From Pedobacter faecalis (GTDB lineage: Bacteria; Bacteroidota; Bacteroidia; Sphingobacteriales; Sphingobacteriaceae): a stretch of 64,000 bases of DNA. The notes under the pieces are model-generated. The model saw only the letters and a program-made list of their open reading frames with translations. It had not been told where the DNA came from and did not search any database. The translations under genes and the position numbers were made by a program. How positions within the stretch are numbered: position 1 is the first letter of the stretch; every line of letters starts with the position of its first letter. The stretch is from the NCBI RefSeq assembly GCF_030182585.1, contig NZ_JARXOW010000003.1:62001-126000 (forward strand). Direction: 5' to 3'. Shown in pieces: positions 33,623 through 42,570 of the stretch.

Positions 33623-34654
33623 TTAGTTAACGAGAGATTTACAAATGGCTTTGATAAGTCCCGGTCCCTCATAGATAAACCCGGTATAGAGCTGCACAAG
33701 TGATGCGCCAGCGTCGAGCTTTTCTTTTGCATCTTCCGGCGAGTGAATGCCGCCTACCCCAATAATAGGAAATGCGCGATTTGATTTGCTGGAGAGATAA
33801 CGGATCACTTCAGTAGAACGGCTTGCGAGCGGTTTGCCGCTAAGGCCACCCATCTCGTTTTTGACCGTATCTGAGGCGTACAAACCGTTGCGATCTATTG
33901 TTGTATTGGTAGCAATTACCCCTGCGATCTTCGTCTCTAATACAATCTCTACGATGTCATCCAGTTGTTCGTCGGTAAGGTCTGGCGCAATCTTTAAAAG
34001 GATAGGTCGGGATATATCGTTTTTCCGGTTGCGTTGCTGCAGGGTATTAAGCAATTCCATCAGCGGCTCCTTTTCCTGCAGTGCACGCAGGCCTGGTGTG
34101 TTTGGCGAACTCACGTTCACCACGAAGTAATCTACCACATCGAACAAGCGATCAAAGCATTTGATGTAATCACTTGTGGCCTCTTCGTTCGGTGTGTTCT
34201 TATTCTTGCCAATATTGCCCCCAATCACAATACCGGTGTTCTTTGCTTTCAGTATTCTCAGCCGCTCGGCAAGCGTATCTACACCTTTGTTGTTAAAACC
34301 CATCCGGTTGATCAATGCTGCATCCTCTTCCAGACGGAACATGCGCGGCTTGTCATTGCCGGGTTGGGGCAAAGGTGTTACCGTGCCCACCTCAATAAAA
34401 CCAAAGCCAAGGTCGCTCAACGCTTCAATGTATTCGCCATTTTTGTCGAAGCCCGCAGCCAGCCCCACAGGGTTGCGGAAACGGATGCCAAATACTTCTC
34501 TTTCAAGCCCCTTGATGCTGACATCGAAACTGCTTCGCAAGATGGTTTTACCAAGCGGAAAATGCTCATGAAACCACTTCAGGCGTTTCACCACGAAATA
34601 GTGCACTTTCTCTGGATCAAACTTGAAGAATATGGGCTTAATTAGCTGATACAT
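33623..34654 (-). CDS. pyrD: Dihydroorotate dehydrogenase (quinone), class 2
   Basis: The 343-residue FMN enzyme oxidises dihydroorotate to orotate in pyrimidine synthesis and passes electrons to quinone at the membrane. Class 2 features are the N-terminal helical extension ([19 protein letters not shown]), [14 protein letters not shown], the catalytic-loop region [11 protein letters not shown], and the C-terminal FMN-binding [11 protein letters not shown] and [11 protein letters not shown]. The ATG at 34,654 begins the family-like sequence, and the longer frame to 34,702 overlaps the promoter of the divergent ABC-F gene. Confidence 0.95.
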   Translation of the reverse strand: MYQLIKPIFFKFDPEKVHYFVVKRLKWFHEHFPLGKTILRSSFDVSIKGLEREVFGIRFRNPVGLAAGFDKNGEYIEALSDLGFGFIEVGTVTPLPQPGNDKPRMFRLEEDAALINRMGFNNKGVDTLAERLRILKAKNTGIVIGGNIGKNKNTPNEEATSDYIKCFDRLFDVVDYFVVNVSSPNTPGLRALQEKEPLMELLNTLQQRNRKNDISRPILLKIAPDLTDEQLDDIVEIVLETKIAGVIATNTTIDRNGLYASDTVKNEMGGLSGKPLASRSTEVIRYLSSKSNRAFPIIGVGGIHSPEDAKEKLDAGASLVQLYTGFIYEGPGLIKAICKSLVN

Positions 34655-34677
34655 GGAGCGAAGATAGGAAAAAAACG

Positions 34678-34685
34678 TATTTTTG
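34678..34685 (+). promoter_or_regulatory. -7 box of the ABC-F gene, near-leaderless
   Basis: TATTTTTG matches TAnnTTTG and lies 7 bases before the ATG at 34,693, so the transcript should begin at or within a few bases of the start codon. Confidence 0.55.
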
Positions 34686-34692
34686 CGCCCAA

Positions 34693-36609
34693 ATGATTTC
34701 AATAAACGACTTAACTTTTCTTATCGGCGCGAGGGCTTTGTATGATGAGGCGAACTGGCATATTAAACCGGGCGACAGGGTTGGACTGATTGGTGCCAAC
34801 GGAACAGGAAAATCTACCTTACTCAAGATAATCGTTGGCGAATATGCGCCAACATCAGGGACAATTTCGATGTCGAAGGACTTAAAAATTGGCTACCTGA
34901 ACCAGGATCTGCTTTCTTACGACTCTCATCATAGTATTCTGCATGTGGCCATGGAGGCTTTTGAACGTCAGAACCAGCTGCACGACGAGATCGAAGCGTT
35001 ATTGAAGAAAATTGAGACCGACTACTCCGAGGAGGTGCTGAATAAACTAAGCGATAAACAGCAGGAGTTTGAGGCGCTTGACGGTTACAATATTGAATAC
35101 CGGGCCAATGAAATCCTGGCGGGACTTGGCTTCAGCACGGAAGACCAGCAGCGTCCGCTGAACACCTTCTCGGGAGGCTGGCGTATGCGTGTTATGCTGG
35201 CTAAGATCCTGTTGCAGACACCGGACATACTATTGCTGGATGAGCCGACCAACCACATGGACTTACCTTCCATTAAATGGCTGGAAACCTACCTGATGGG
35301 TTTTGAGGGAGCCATCGTGATCGTTTCGCACGACAGATATTTCCTCGACAAGATCGTCAACAAAACGGTCGAATCAAGAAAGGGCAAACTGACCACTTAT
35401 GCGGGCAATTACAGTTTCTACCTTGAAGAGAAAGCACTGCGTTCCGAAATACAACGGGGAGAATTTAAAAACCAACAGGCGAAGATCAAGCAGGAAGAAC
35501 GTCTGATTGAGCGCTTTAAAGCTAAAGCCTCGAAGGCGAAAATGGCTCAGTCCAGAATGAAGGCGCTCGACAAGATGGAGCGTGTAGAGGATGTAGATGA
35601 TGACAACCCGACGGTAAACTTCCAGTTTAAGTTTTCAAAACCTTCCGGCAGGCACGTTGTCCGGATTGAAAATGCTACGAAAAGTTACCCGAATGTCGCC
35701 ATTCTTAACGATGCTGAAGCAGTGATTGAGAAGGGCGATAAGATCGCACTTATTGGCGCGAACGGTAAAGGTAAATCTACGCTTTTGCGCATCATAGCGG
35801 GGACGGAATCTTTTAGCGGAAAGTGTGAAACGGGACACAATGTAACAACTACTTTCTTTGCTCAGCACCAGCTTGAGTCATTGCACCTGGACAACACGAT
35901 CCTGGGAGAACTTCAGGCCTTTGCGCCAAAGCATACGGACACCGAACTCCGCGGGATATTGGGCTGCTTTCTGTTTACTGGTGATGACGTCTTTAAAAAG
36001 ATTCGTGTATTATCGGGCGGCGAGAAATCCAGGGTTGCGCTTGCGAAATCGCTTACCACGGATTCAAACTTCCTGATCCTTGACGAGCCGACCAACCACC
36101 TGGACATACAGTCGGTCAACATCCTGATCCAGGCACTTCAACAATATGAGGGTACGTTCATAGCGGTATCGCACGACAGGTATTTCCTCGACAATGTAGC
36201 CAATAAGATCTGGTTTATTGAAGATCAGAAAATTAAGGAATATCCGGGTACCTACGCGGAGTACGAAGAATGGAACAGTAAGCGTCCGCCGGCCAAGCCG
36301 TCGAGTATACCGGTACGGCCCGACAAGGAAGTGAAAAAAGTGGCCGAGGAAAAACCCGCTACTCCTAATCTCCAGCAGCAGCTGAAGAAACTGAACGATC
36401 AGCTGAAGAAGATCGAAACAGACATCAGCGATTTTGAAAGCCAGGTAAAAGCTATAGAAGCGGAGATCGCCGATGAACGCACTTATGCGGACTCAGCGAA
36501 ATTAAATGATGCAAACACCCGTTATTCGGCCGCCAAGGCACTGCTGGATACCGCTCAGACGACCTGGGAAACGCTTGCTTCAGAAATCATGGAGCTCGAG
36601 GGAAAGTAA
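34693..36609 (+). CDS. ABC-F family ATPase
   Basis: This 638-residue soluble protein has two ABC ATPase domains and no membrane segment. The Walker A motifs are GANGTGKST (about 34-42) and GANGKGKST, the signature motifs are FSGGWRMR and LSGGEKSR, and the Walker B motifs are [11 protein letters not shown] and [11 protein letters not shown]. Between the domains is the ABC-F linker, and the C-terminus has a coiled coil (about 555-635) as in Uup. ABC-F proteins act on ribosomes, rescuing stalls or setting antibiotic tolerance. The stop overlaps the next ATG (TAATG), coupling it to the T9SS plug gene. Confidence 0.92.
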   Translation: MISINDLTFLIGARALYDEANWHIKPGDRVGLIGANGTGKSTLLKIIVGEYAPTSGTISMSKDLKIGYLNQDLLSYDSHHSILHVAMEAFERQNQLHDEIEALLKKIETDYSEEVLNKLSDKQQEFEALDGYNIEYRANEILAGLGFSTEDQQRPLNTFSGGWRMRVMLAKILLQTPDILLLDEPTNHMDLPSIKWLETYLMGFEGAIVIVSHDRYFLDKIVNKTVESRKGKLTTYAGNYSFYLEEKALRSEIQRGEFKNQQAKIKQEERLIERFKAKASKAKMAQSRMKALDKMERVEDVDDDNPTVNFQFKFSKPSGRHVVRIENATKSYPNVAILNDAEAVIEKGDKIALIGANGKGKSTLLRIIAGTESFSGKCETGHNVTTTFFAQHQLESLHLDNTILGELQAFAPKHTDTELRGILGCFLFTGDDVFKKIRVLSGGEKSRVALAKSLTTDSNFLILDEPTNHLDIQSVNILIQALQQYEGTFIAVSHDRYFLDNVANKIWFIEDQKIKEYPGTYAEYEEWNSKRPPAKPSSIPVRPDKEVKKVAEEKPATPNLQQQLKKLNDQLKKIETDISDFESQVKAIEAEIADERTYADSAKLNDANTRYSAAKALLDTAQTTWETLASEIMELEGK

Positions 36610-37877
36610 TGAGGGCGGCGATATGGGTTCTGTTTTTATGGCTCATGGCAACCGCCCATAGTGTTCCGGCCCGCCAGGCTTTTACTTTTGAAAACAAGGT
36701 ATATCAGCCCCATATCCGGACTGTGCAATGCTATAATCTTAACAAAGAGCAATGGATCCCTTTGGTTGTACTGGGGTCGGACGAGAAGTTGCTTTTTTCT
36801 TTCGACGATTTACGGGGCGGCTCAAGAATATACTGGTACACCATTGAACATTGCACGTCAGATTGGCAATCCTCGGGTCTTTCTACGACTGACTACATGG
36901 AAAGACTGCCGGAGGATCGGATCACGGACTATAAGTACTCCTTTGGAACACTGCAGAAATATACCAGTTACGCACTGGCCTTACCAAACGAGCAGGTCAG
37001 GCCTAAGATCCCGGGCAACTACCTATTGAAAGTTTACGAAGAGGGAGATCAAAGGAAACCCGTCGTGTCTCAGCGCTTCTATGTGCTGGCTCCCTCAGTG
37101 AATATTAGCGCGGATGTGGTGGCTAGCCCCCAGGTAGCCTTGCGGCAAACGAATCAAAAGCTGAACTTCACTGTTTTTCACTCTTCACCTATTCAGAATC
37201 CGTATGCCGACCTCAAGGTGCTGGTCATGCAAAATGGCAATCCTCTGCTTACTAAACTCAACACACGTCCTCAGTTTATCCGCCAGGGCTCGCTGGTATA
37301 TACGGAAATGACCACCAATGACTTTCCCGGACTAAATGAGTACAGGAAATTCGACATCCGCAGTCTGCGGTATAAAGCCGAAAATGTTCAGCAAATTGTG
37401 CGTGATACCGGAGTGAGGGTCAGGCTTTTCGCTGATTTAAAAACTGCGGGCGACAAATACAGCAACCGGATTGACGAAGATGGCAGATTTTATATCCGAA
37501 ACCAGGATGGCCGGGACGACCGCACAGAAAGCGACTATGTGAATGTCTCTTTTACGCTCAACGCTGTTGCACCGACGCGGGATGGAGAAGCTTATGTGGT
37601 TGGCCGGTTTAATAATTATCGGCTCGACGATGAATCAAGATTAACTTATGACGCCTCAAGTAAACAGTTTTCGGGCACAATGACGCTTAAACAAGGACTG
37701 TACGACTACCGGTACGTGTGGGTCGATAAATCTGCACATATGGCAGACCAGGCAGTGTTTGAAGGCTCTTTCTATGAAACCGGGAACACCTACCAGGTCT
37801 TTGTGTATTACCGGCGGCCTGGTTCGCGCTGGGAGGAGCTGATCGGCTTTACGGAAACCGATACAAGGGAAAGGTAA
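36609..37877 (+). CDS. Type IX secretion system plug protein (DUF5103)
   Basis: The 422-residue exported protein has a signal peptide (about 1-20) followed by beta-rich domains of the T9SS plug family (DUF5103). These include the segments RTVQCYNLNKEQWIPLVVLG and YYTIEHCTSDWQ-like FDDLRGGSRIYWYTIEHC at about 59-80, and the C-terminal VFVYYRRPGSRWEELIGF. Plug proteins close the periplasmic face of the SprA translocon when it is empty. It is translationally coupled to the ABC-F gene. No cargo with a clear T9SS C-terminal domain is seen in this window. Confidence 0.85.
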   Translation: MRAAIWVLFLWLMATAHSVPARQAFTFENKVYQPHIRTVQCYNLNKEQWIPLVVLGSDEKLLFSFDDLRGGSRIYWYTIEHCTSDWQSSGLSTTDYMERLPEDRITDYKYSFGTLQKYTSYALALPNEQVRPKIPGNYLLKVYEEGDQRKPVVSQRFYVLAPSVNISADVVASPQVALRQTNQKLNFTVFHSSPIQNPYADLKVLVMQNGNPLLTKLNTRPQFIRQGSLVYTEMTTNDFPGLNEYRKFDIRSLRYKAENVQQIVRDTGVRVRLFADLKTAGDKYSNRIDEDGRFYIRNQDGRDDRTESDYVNVSFTLNAVAPTRDGEAYVVGRFNNYRLDDESRLTYDASSKQFSGTMTLKQGLYDYRYVWVDKSAHMADQAVFEGSFYETGNTYQVFVYYRRPGSRWEELIGFTETDTRER

Positions 37878-37902
37878 ATCTGCCCTTTTGCCATAGATTA
37901 CT

Positions 37903-37910
37903 TACCTTTG
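37903..37910 (+). promoter_or_regulatory. -7 box of the thioesterase gene, near-leaderless
   Basis: TACCTTTG is an exact match to TAnnTTTG and ends only four bases before the ATG at 37,915. The mRNA would be essentially leaderless. Confidence 0.65.
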
Positions 37911-37914
37911 CCGC

Positions 37915-38436
37915 ATGAATACACAAGGAAAGAGCCCTAAAGATTCCTTCACGATAATGAATGAGCTTGTGCTGCCCAACGACACCAATATGCTGCACAA
38001 CCTGATGGGAGGCCGGCTGCTGCATTGGATGGATATTGCTGCGGCAATCACTGCACAGAAACATTGCAACCGGATTGTGGTCACGGCGTCGGTAGACAAT
38101 GTATCATTTAAGCAGCCCATAAAACTTGGAGATGTGGTCACCATAGAGGCCAGGGTAACCCGTGCCTTTAACACCTCCGTCGAGGTCAGACTAGACGTAT
38201 GGGCGGAGAATGTGCCCTCGGCGACCAGGAATAAATCTAACGAGGCTTACTTCACCTTTGTAGCACTTGATGCGGAAGGCAAAACAGTAGCTGTGCCCGA
38301 ACTGGTACCTGAAACGGCCGAAGAAAAGGAATTATATGCGGGTGCCTTAAGGCGCAGGCAACTACGCCTGATACTTGGTGGTAAAATGCAGCCTAATGAC
38401 GCCCTTGAATTGAAGGCGCTGTTCTTTTCAGAGTAG
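37915..38436 (+). CDS. Hotdog-fold acyl-CoA thioesterase
   Basis: The 173-residue protein has one YciA/ACOT-type hotdog domain (about 12-130), with MNELVLPNDTNMLHNLMGGRLLHWMDIAAAI as the family block (N and GG-LL-WMD positions conserved). It then has SVDNVSFKQPIKLGDVV, followed by a short C-terminal helix. It should hydrolyse acyl-CoA thioesters in the cytoplasm. The ATG is fixed by the family N-terminus. It converges with the EVE-domain gene with three bases between the stops. Confidence 0.88.
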   Translation: MNTQGKSPKDSFTIMNELVLPNDTNMLHNLMGGRLLHWMDIAAAITAQKHCNRIVVTASVDNVSFKQPIKLGDVVTIEARVTRAFNTSVEVRLDVWAENVPSATRNKSNEAYFTFVALDAEGKTVAVPELVPETAEEKELYAGALRRRQLRLILGGKMQPNDALELKALFFSE

Positions 38437-38439
38437 ACG

Positions 38440-38856
38440 TTATTTTTCCGACATCTCTAATATCTTATCAAACTCCGAGGGCTTGAGCGACATCACCGAT
38501 AATCGCCCCTGGCGAATCAGCGAGATGTCTTTCAGGCTTTCTTCTGCTTTGATCTGTTCCAGCGACACAGGATTTCTAAGTGTTTCTACCGGCGACAAAT
38601 CCACCACCACCCAGTTGGGGTCCTCGGTGGTCGGATCCTGGTAATATTCACGTACTACTTTAGCTATGCCGACAACATGCTTACCTTCGTTGCTGTGATA
38701 AAATAATACCAGGTCGCCCTCCTTCATTTCTTTCAGATTGTTTCGTGCCTGATAATTGCGCACGCCGTCCCAGAAGGTACGCCCGTCTTCATTAAATTTC
38801 TCCCAGCTGTATTTGAAAGGTTCGCTTTTTACAAGCCAGTATTTAGTATCGCTCAT
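38440..38856 (-). CDS. EVE-domain protein
   Basis: The 138-residue protein is a single EVE domain, part of the PUA-like fold. It begins YWLVKSEPFKYSWE, with WDGVRNYQARN (about 29-39), LVLFYHSNEGKHVVGIAKV (about 49-67) and WVVVDL. EVE domains read modified bases in DNA or RNA, and bacterial members occur both as standalone housekeeping proteins and fused to defence nucleases. This one is standalone. Nothing nearby suggests a defence role. Confidence 0.92.
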   Translation of the reverse strand: MSDTKYWLVKSEPFKYSWEKFNEDGRTFWDGVRNYQARNNLKEMKEGDLVLFYHSNEGKHVVGIAKVVREYYQDPTTEDPNWVVVDLSPVETLRNPVSLEQIKAEESLKDISLIRQGRLSVMSLKPSEFDKILEMSEK

Positions 38857-38994
38857 GATCGTTTGTTGTTATGCAAATTTGATAAAATAGCCCGAAATAA
38901 CCTCATATTAATAGTAATTCTCCCGGGGCTATATGCAATCACGACTTTAAACGTTATATTTAAAAACCTATAAATTAAATAAAAGAGCTATTCC

Positions 38995-39261
38995 ATGAAA
39001 TGTCCGTCTTGTAACGAAACACTCCTTATGAGTGAGAAAAAAGGTGTAGAAATTGATTACTGTCCGAATTGCCGGGGAATATGGCTGGACCGTGGTGAAC
39101 TTGAAAAAATCATTGAACATTCCGCGAACCACTATGCTCAAAAAGACAACTACGAGCAGGACTACCGTAAATATGGATATAGTGATTATAATGATGATTA
39201 TAACAAACGATATCCCCATAAAAAGAAGAAGTCGTTCCTGAATGATTTCTTTGATTTTTGA
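38995..39261 (+). CDS. Small TFIIB-type zinc-ribbon protein
   Basis: The 88-residue protein has an N-terminal zinc ribbon (CPSC at 3-6, then CPNC at about 23-26, followed by the family motif GIWLDRGELEKI). The rest is Tyr/Asp/Asn-rich, low-complexity and probably disordered, with a KKKK cluster and an aromatic FLNDFFDF tail. Such zf-TFIIB proteins are common in bacteria, with unclear roles in nucleic-acid binding. It stands alone on its strand. Confidence 0.85.
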   Translation: MKCPSCNETLLMSEKKGVEIDYCPNCRGIWLDRGELEKIIEHSANHYAQKDNYEQDYRKYGYSDYNDDYNKRYPHKKKKSFLNDFFDF

Positions 39262-39267
39262 TCCGGC

Positions 39268-41916
39268 CTACCGTCGGCCGCCCCACTTACTTACCCTGTA
39301 AGTAAATGAAAACATAAAATACCGTCCCAGGCGGTTTACCCGCCTGTCGACGGTAAAGTTCGCGTCGGATTCAAAAGAAATGCCCGTGTTCTGATTAAAT
39401 AGATCAAACCCGTCTATTCTAAGGTTGGCCATGTCATTTTTCATGAACCGGTATTCAGCATACAAACGTAAAATCAGTGGGTTTCGTGCATTCTCCAAGC
39501 CGTAGTTGATTAACTTCGAAAAATTGTACCCGATCGTAAGATCTTTAAAAAAGAAGTTGCGTCCGTTGACACCAAGTTGAAGTCGACTAACTTCTCGATC
39601 CCTAAACGCATCGCCCTCTAGCGAATAACTTGTGTGATTCTGAGAATATGAGGTCTCGAACTCTGTGTCCATGACGTCCTTAATATCGATTTGGAATTCA
39701 AGTTCCTGACGCCAGGACGTATTTTTACCGATATTTCGGCTATTGTCTATAAACGTAACATTGTTTGACAAAGAGCCACTTCCAGAATAGGTCAGCGTAT
39801 ATTTTCTTTCAGCAAAAGGTTTGCTGTAAGAATACTCTGTCCCCATATTATAATAGCCGTCGGTATTGGTATAACTAGTTACCTGGTTCACTGTTCCGGG
39901 AATAAGCACCTTTGTTGTCACAATACGGTCCTTGGTGAGGTTATACCACGCCCTGGCATCGATCAAATAACCCAGCTTCCAGTCCGACTGCTTATAATGC
40001 GCATTTAAGGAATGGATAAACTCGGGCTTCAGATCAGGATTTCCGGTAACCGTGTTCTGAAGGTTAGAATTGTCCGTTATCGGTTGCAGCTGTAAAAAAC
40101 CGGGCTGATTATTCCTCCCCCAATAATTCACATCAAAAGATTCCTGATTGGAAAATTTGTAAACGAACCTCGCATTGGGTATGACATTAAAAGTTTCCTT
40201 TCGGGTATCGATGTTCTGACTAAGGTTCTGGCCGGTAAGCACCGCCGGCTGCACGTTAACGCCAAGAGTATAGTTCAGTTTCTGATCGATAAATCTGTAA
40301 TTCAAACCAATCCGATTGGTAATAAACTGATACTCATAATCGTTACTGAGGTTTGCGTTAAAAATCTCATCGCCGTTTATCACATCACGTGTGTCTCTGC
40401 TGCTTGAAGTTGCTGAACGGTTCCAGTTATAGCTTAGCTCAACAAAAGTTTTCTCCCATATAGGTTCCATATATGAGCCACCTGCATTTAGCCCCAGATT
40501 GTCGTTGGCATTACCGATCAACTGATGTTGCAACCTGGCCGAGTCAGGCAGATTAGGGCGTTCCGTGAGGTAATCGTTAAGTACATCCCGCGAGTTATCC
40601 CCGTTTGAGTAGTTAAAACTCCCCCAAAAACTGAAATTGCGACCTTTCTTTTGAAACTTATGGTTATAAAACACATTCGTGCGTGCGTTCAGGTTGTTTC
40701 CCTCATTAAAGTTTTCGCTATTGCGATCGGTACGCAGCCCTGGCTGTGTAATTTCAGAACCGCCGTTGCTCGTGCCTTCGTTGCCGTTATAGGCAATGCG
40801 GGGACTAACCTTCAGGTAATTCATGGTGTCAATTTTGTACTCCAGCTCACCTTCCAGTTCATGATTGAAATTTCGGCTTAGGCTATTGTTGCGGGAATCT
40901 TCGAGACGTATGTAATCTTCACCTTCAGCATTCCTAAGAAAATTCTGGGTAAGTGCGGAACTTATGGTATTGTTCCGGTTGTTGTTGAAGTTGTAGCTTG
41001 CGTTCCCGGAAATCTTTTCGTTCCACTGGTTCTGATAGTTGGCGCCAAACGCGTTCCGGGTATTGATTCCGTCTCCGCCGCCGCCCCGCATATTTGCATT
41101 GTTAAAGGTGCCATGAAGAGAAGTCATCCGATCCTTGTTCTTCATATTGGCACGTATATTTGTGTTGTAGCGATCTTCGCTTCCCAGCCCTCCTGAGACA
41201 CGTGCAAAATATCCCTTGTCCTTATCAGGGTCGATGGTTAGGTTAAGTATCTTTTGAGGCTCACCCGTTTTTATCCCGGTTAGCTTGGCCTGATCCCCAT
41301 AATCATCTATGAACTGCAGGTTCTTAATAATATCCGCAGGTAAGTTCTTTATCGCAGTAGCTACGTCTGTACCAAAGTAATCTTTACCGTTCACACGAAT
41401 CTTGGTAACTGGTTCGCCCTGATTGGTCACGTTACCGTCCTGATCCACCTTAATGCCGGGCAACTTTCTCAGCACTTCGTCGACAGCATCTCCTTCGCGT
41501 ACGGGAAAGTGTGCGGCGTTATAGCTCACCGTATCTTCCGTTACCCGTACCGGCGGAGCTCCGGAAATCACCACTGCGTCGAGCGTGTTGCTTGAAGGCT
41601 GTAACATGACCGGGGCCAGCGTTATGGTATTCCCTTTCTCGATGATGTATTCCTTTGTGAAGTTTTTGAAACCAATAAAAGCGGCCGATAGTGTGAACTG
41701 ACGTGCCTTTACATTATTGAAGTTGAACTTGCCATCTCCGCTGGCCGACATAGCGACGCTGTCGGCCGCCCACTTTACACGCACCACGGCGCCCGGCAAA
41801 GGCAGGCCGGCGGTATCTACGACGATACCTTTAACAGTAAATGTCTGCGCTTTGGCATAGTGTGAAATACCCGTAAATACTACGAGGAATAAAATTATCC
41901 GCTGAAAAAGGCCCAT
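39268..41916 (-). CDS. Outer-membrane beta-barrel protein with CarboxypepD_reg-like domain
   Basis: About 882 residues from the ATG at 41,916, which begins the signal peptide GLFQRIILFLVVFTG and ends near AKAQ. A carboxypeptidase-regulatory-like domain (about 24-105) and a plug-like region (VRVNGKDYFGTDVATAIKNL) follow, then a long barrel of the OMP_b-brl_3 type (about 430-882). It resembles TonB-dependent receptors but belongs to a group without a SusD partner. The substrate is unknown. The longer frame to 41,949 adds a non-signal-like leader and is not used. Confidence 0.85.
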   Translation of the reverse strand: MGLFQRIILFLVVFTGISHYAKAQTFTVKGIVVDTAGLPLPGAVVRVKWAADSVAMSASGDGKFNFNNVKARQFTLSAAFIGFKNFTKEYIIEKGNTITLAPVMLQPSSNTLDAVVISGAPPVRVTEDTVSYNAAHFPVREGDAVDEVLRKLPGIKVDQDGNVTNQGEPVTKIRVNGKDYFGTDVATAIKNLPADIIKNLQFIDDYGDQAKLTGIKTGEPQKILNLTIDPDKDKGYFARVSGGLGSEDRYNTNIRANMKNKDRMTSLHGTFNNANMRGGGGDGINTRNAFGANYQNQWNEKISGNASYNFNNNRNNTISSALTQNFLRNAEGEDYIRLEDSRNNSLSRNFNHELEGELEYKIDTMNYLKVSPRIAYNGNEGTSNGGSEITQPGLRTDRNSENFNEGNNLNARTNVFYNHKFQKKGRNFSFWGSFNYSNGDNSRDVLNDYLTERPNLPDSARLQHQLIGNANDNLGLNAGGSYMEPIWEKTFVELSYNWNRSATSSSRDTRDVINGDEIFNANLSNDYEYQFITNRIGLNYRFIDQKLNYTLGVNVQPAVLTGQNLSQNIDTRKETFNVIPNARFVYKFSNQESFDVNYWGRNNQPGFLQLQPITDNSNLQNTVTGNPDLKPEFIHSLNAHYKQSDWKLGYLIDARAWYNLTKDRIVTTKVLIPGTVNQVTSYTNTDGYYNMGTEYSYSKPFAERKYTLTYSGSGSLSNNVTFIDNSRNIGKNTSWRQELEFQIDIKDVMDTEFETSYSQNHTSYSLEGDAFRDREVSRLQLGVNGRNFFFKDLTIGYNFSKLINYGLENARNPLILRLYAEYRFMKNDMANLRIDGFDLFNQNTGISFESDANFTVDRRVNRLGRYFMFSFTYRVSKWGGRR

Positions 41917-42080
41917 TCTGGTTGTGTGTGTCCCGCAAAAGTACAACAAGCTAGTACAAACGGTTTTAGAGTAATTAACATGTTACACATTTCGAGCAGT
42001 TTCAAGGTGCGATACAAGGTATTTAAGTTTCTTGGAAACCTCTGTCCGACCGGATTGTTGTTCTCTTAAAAAGACACATT

Positions 42081-42518
42081 ATGGGAAAGCTTAAGAATCT
42101 CTTTGCAGGACTGTGTGGTGCGGTCGCTTTAAATATACTGCACGAGTCGTTAAAGCATAAGCGTAACACACCTAGGATTGATTTGCTTGGAGAACAAGCA
42201 CTTCAAAAGACTGTACGGCATCTGGGCGGAAACATCACCGATGAGCAAGCCCTGTATAACGCAACGCTCGCCGGAGACATCATCTCGAATACACTCTATT
42301 ACAGCATGATCGGCAGTAAAAAGCAATCCAATATCTGGCTCAAAGCCATCACAATGGGACTGCTTGCAGGAGTAGGTGCCGTTAAGTTGCCCGAACCGAT
42401 GGGGCTTAACGAGAAACCCGTGGCAAAAACAAAGACAATATCTGCTATGACCGTAGGATACTATCTCTTCGGCGCGTTGGTTACGGCCGCAGTGCTCACA
42501 GTCTCGCGGAGGAAATAA
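42081..42518 (+). CDS. Hypothetical membrane protein, 145 aa
   Basis: This protein is unrecognised. It has hydrophobic segments at about residues 5-20, 62-77, 86-101 and 122-140 separated by polar helices, and a basic C-terminus (SRRK). The N-terminus GKLKNLFAGLCGAVALNILHE could be a membrane helix. It is monocistronic, with a strong bidirectional terminator six bases after its stop. No function is suggested by the neighbours. Confidence 0.65.
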   Translation: MGKLKNLFAGLCGAVALNILHESLKHKRNTPRIDLLGEQALQKTVRHLGGNITDEQALYNATLAGDIISNTLYYSMIGSKKQSNIWLKAITMGLLAGVGAVKLPEPMGLNEKPVAKTKTISAMTVGYYLFGALVTAAVLTVSRRK

Positions 42519-42523
42519 AAAAA

Positions 42524-42556
42524 GGGCTGTCTTTAGAAAAAACAGCCCTTTTTTTT
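42524..42556. terminator. Bidirectional rho-independent terminator
   Basis: GGGCTGT (42524-42530) and ACAGCCC (42542-42548) flank an A-rich loop. T residues follow on the plus strand, and the A-run before it gives a U-run on the minus strand. It serves both the membrane-protein gene and the convergent metalloprotease gene. Confidence 0.9.
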
Positions 42557-42570
42557 GGAATAAATTCAGG

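Noticed and set aside
38440..38856. EVE-domain protein as part of a defence system
   Set aside because: It is a single-domain protein between a thioesterase and a zinc-ribbon gene, with no nuclease, McrBC or methyltransferase partner.
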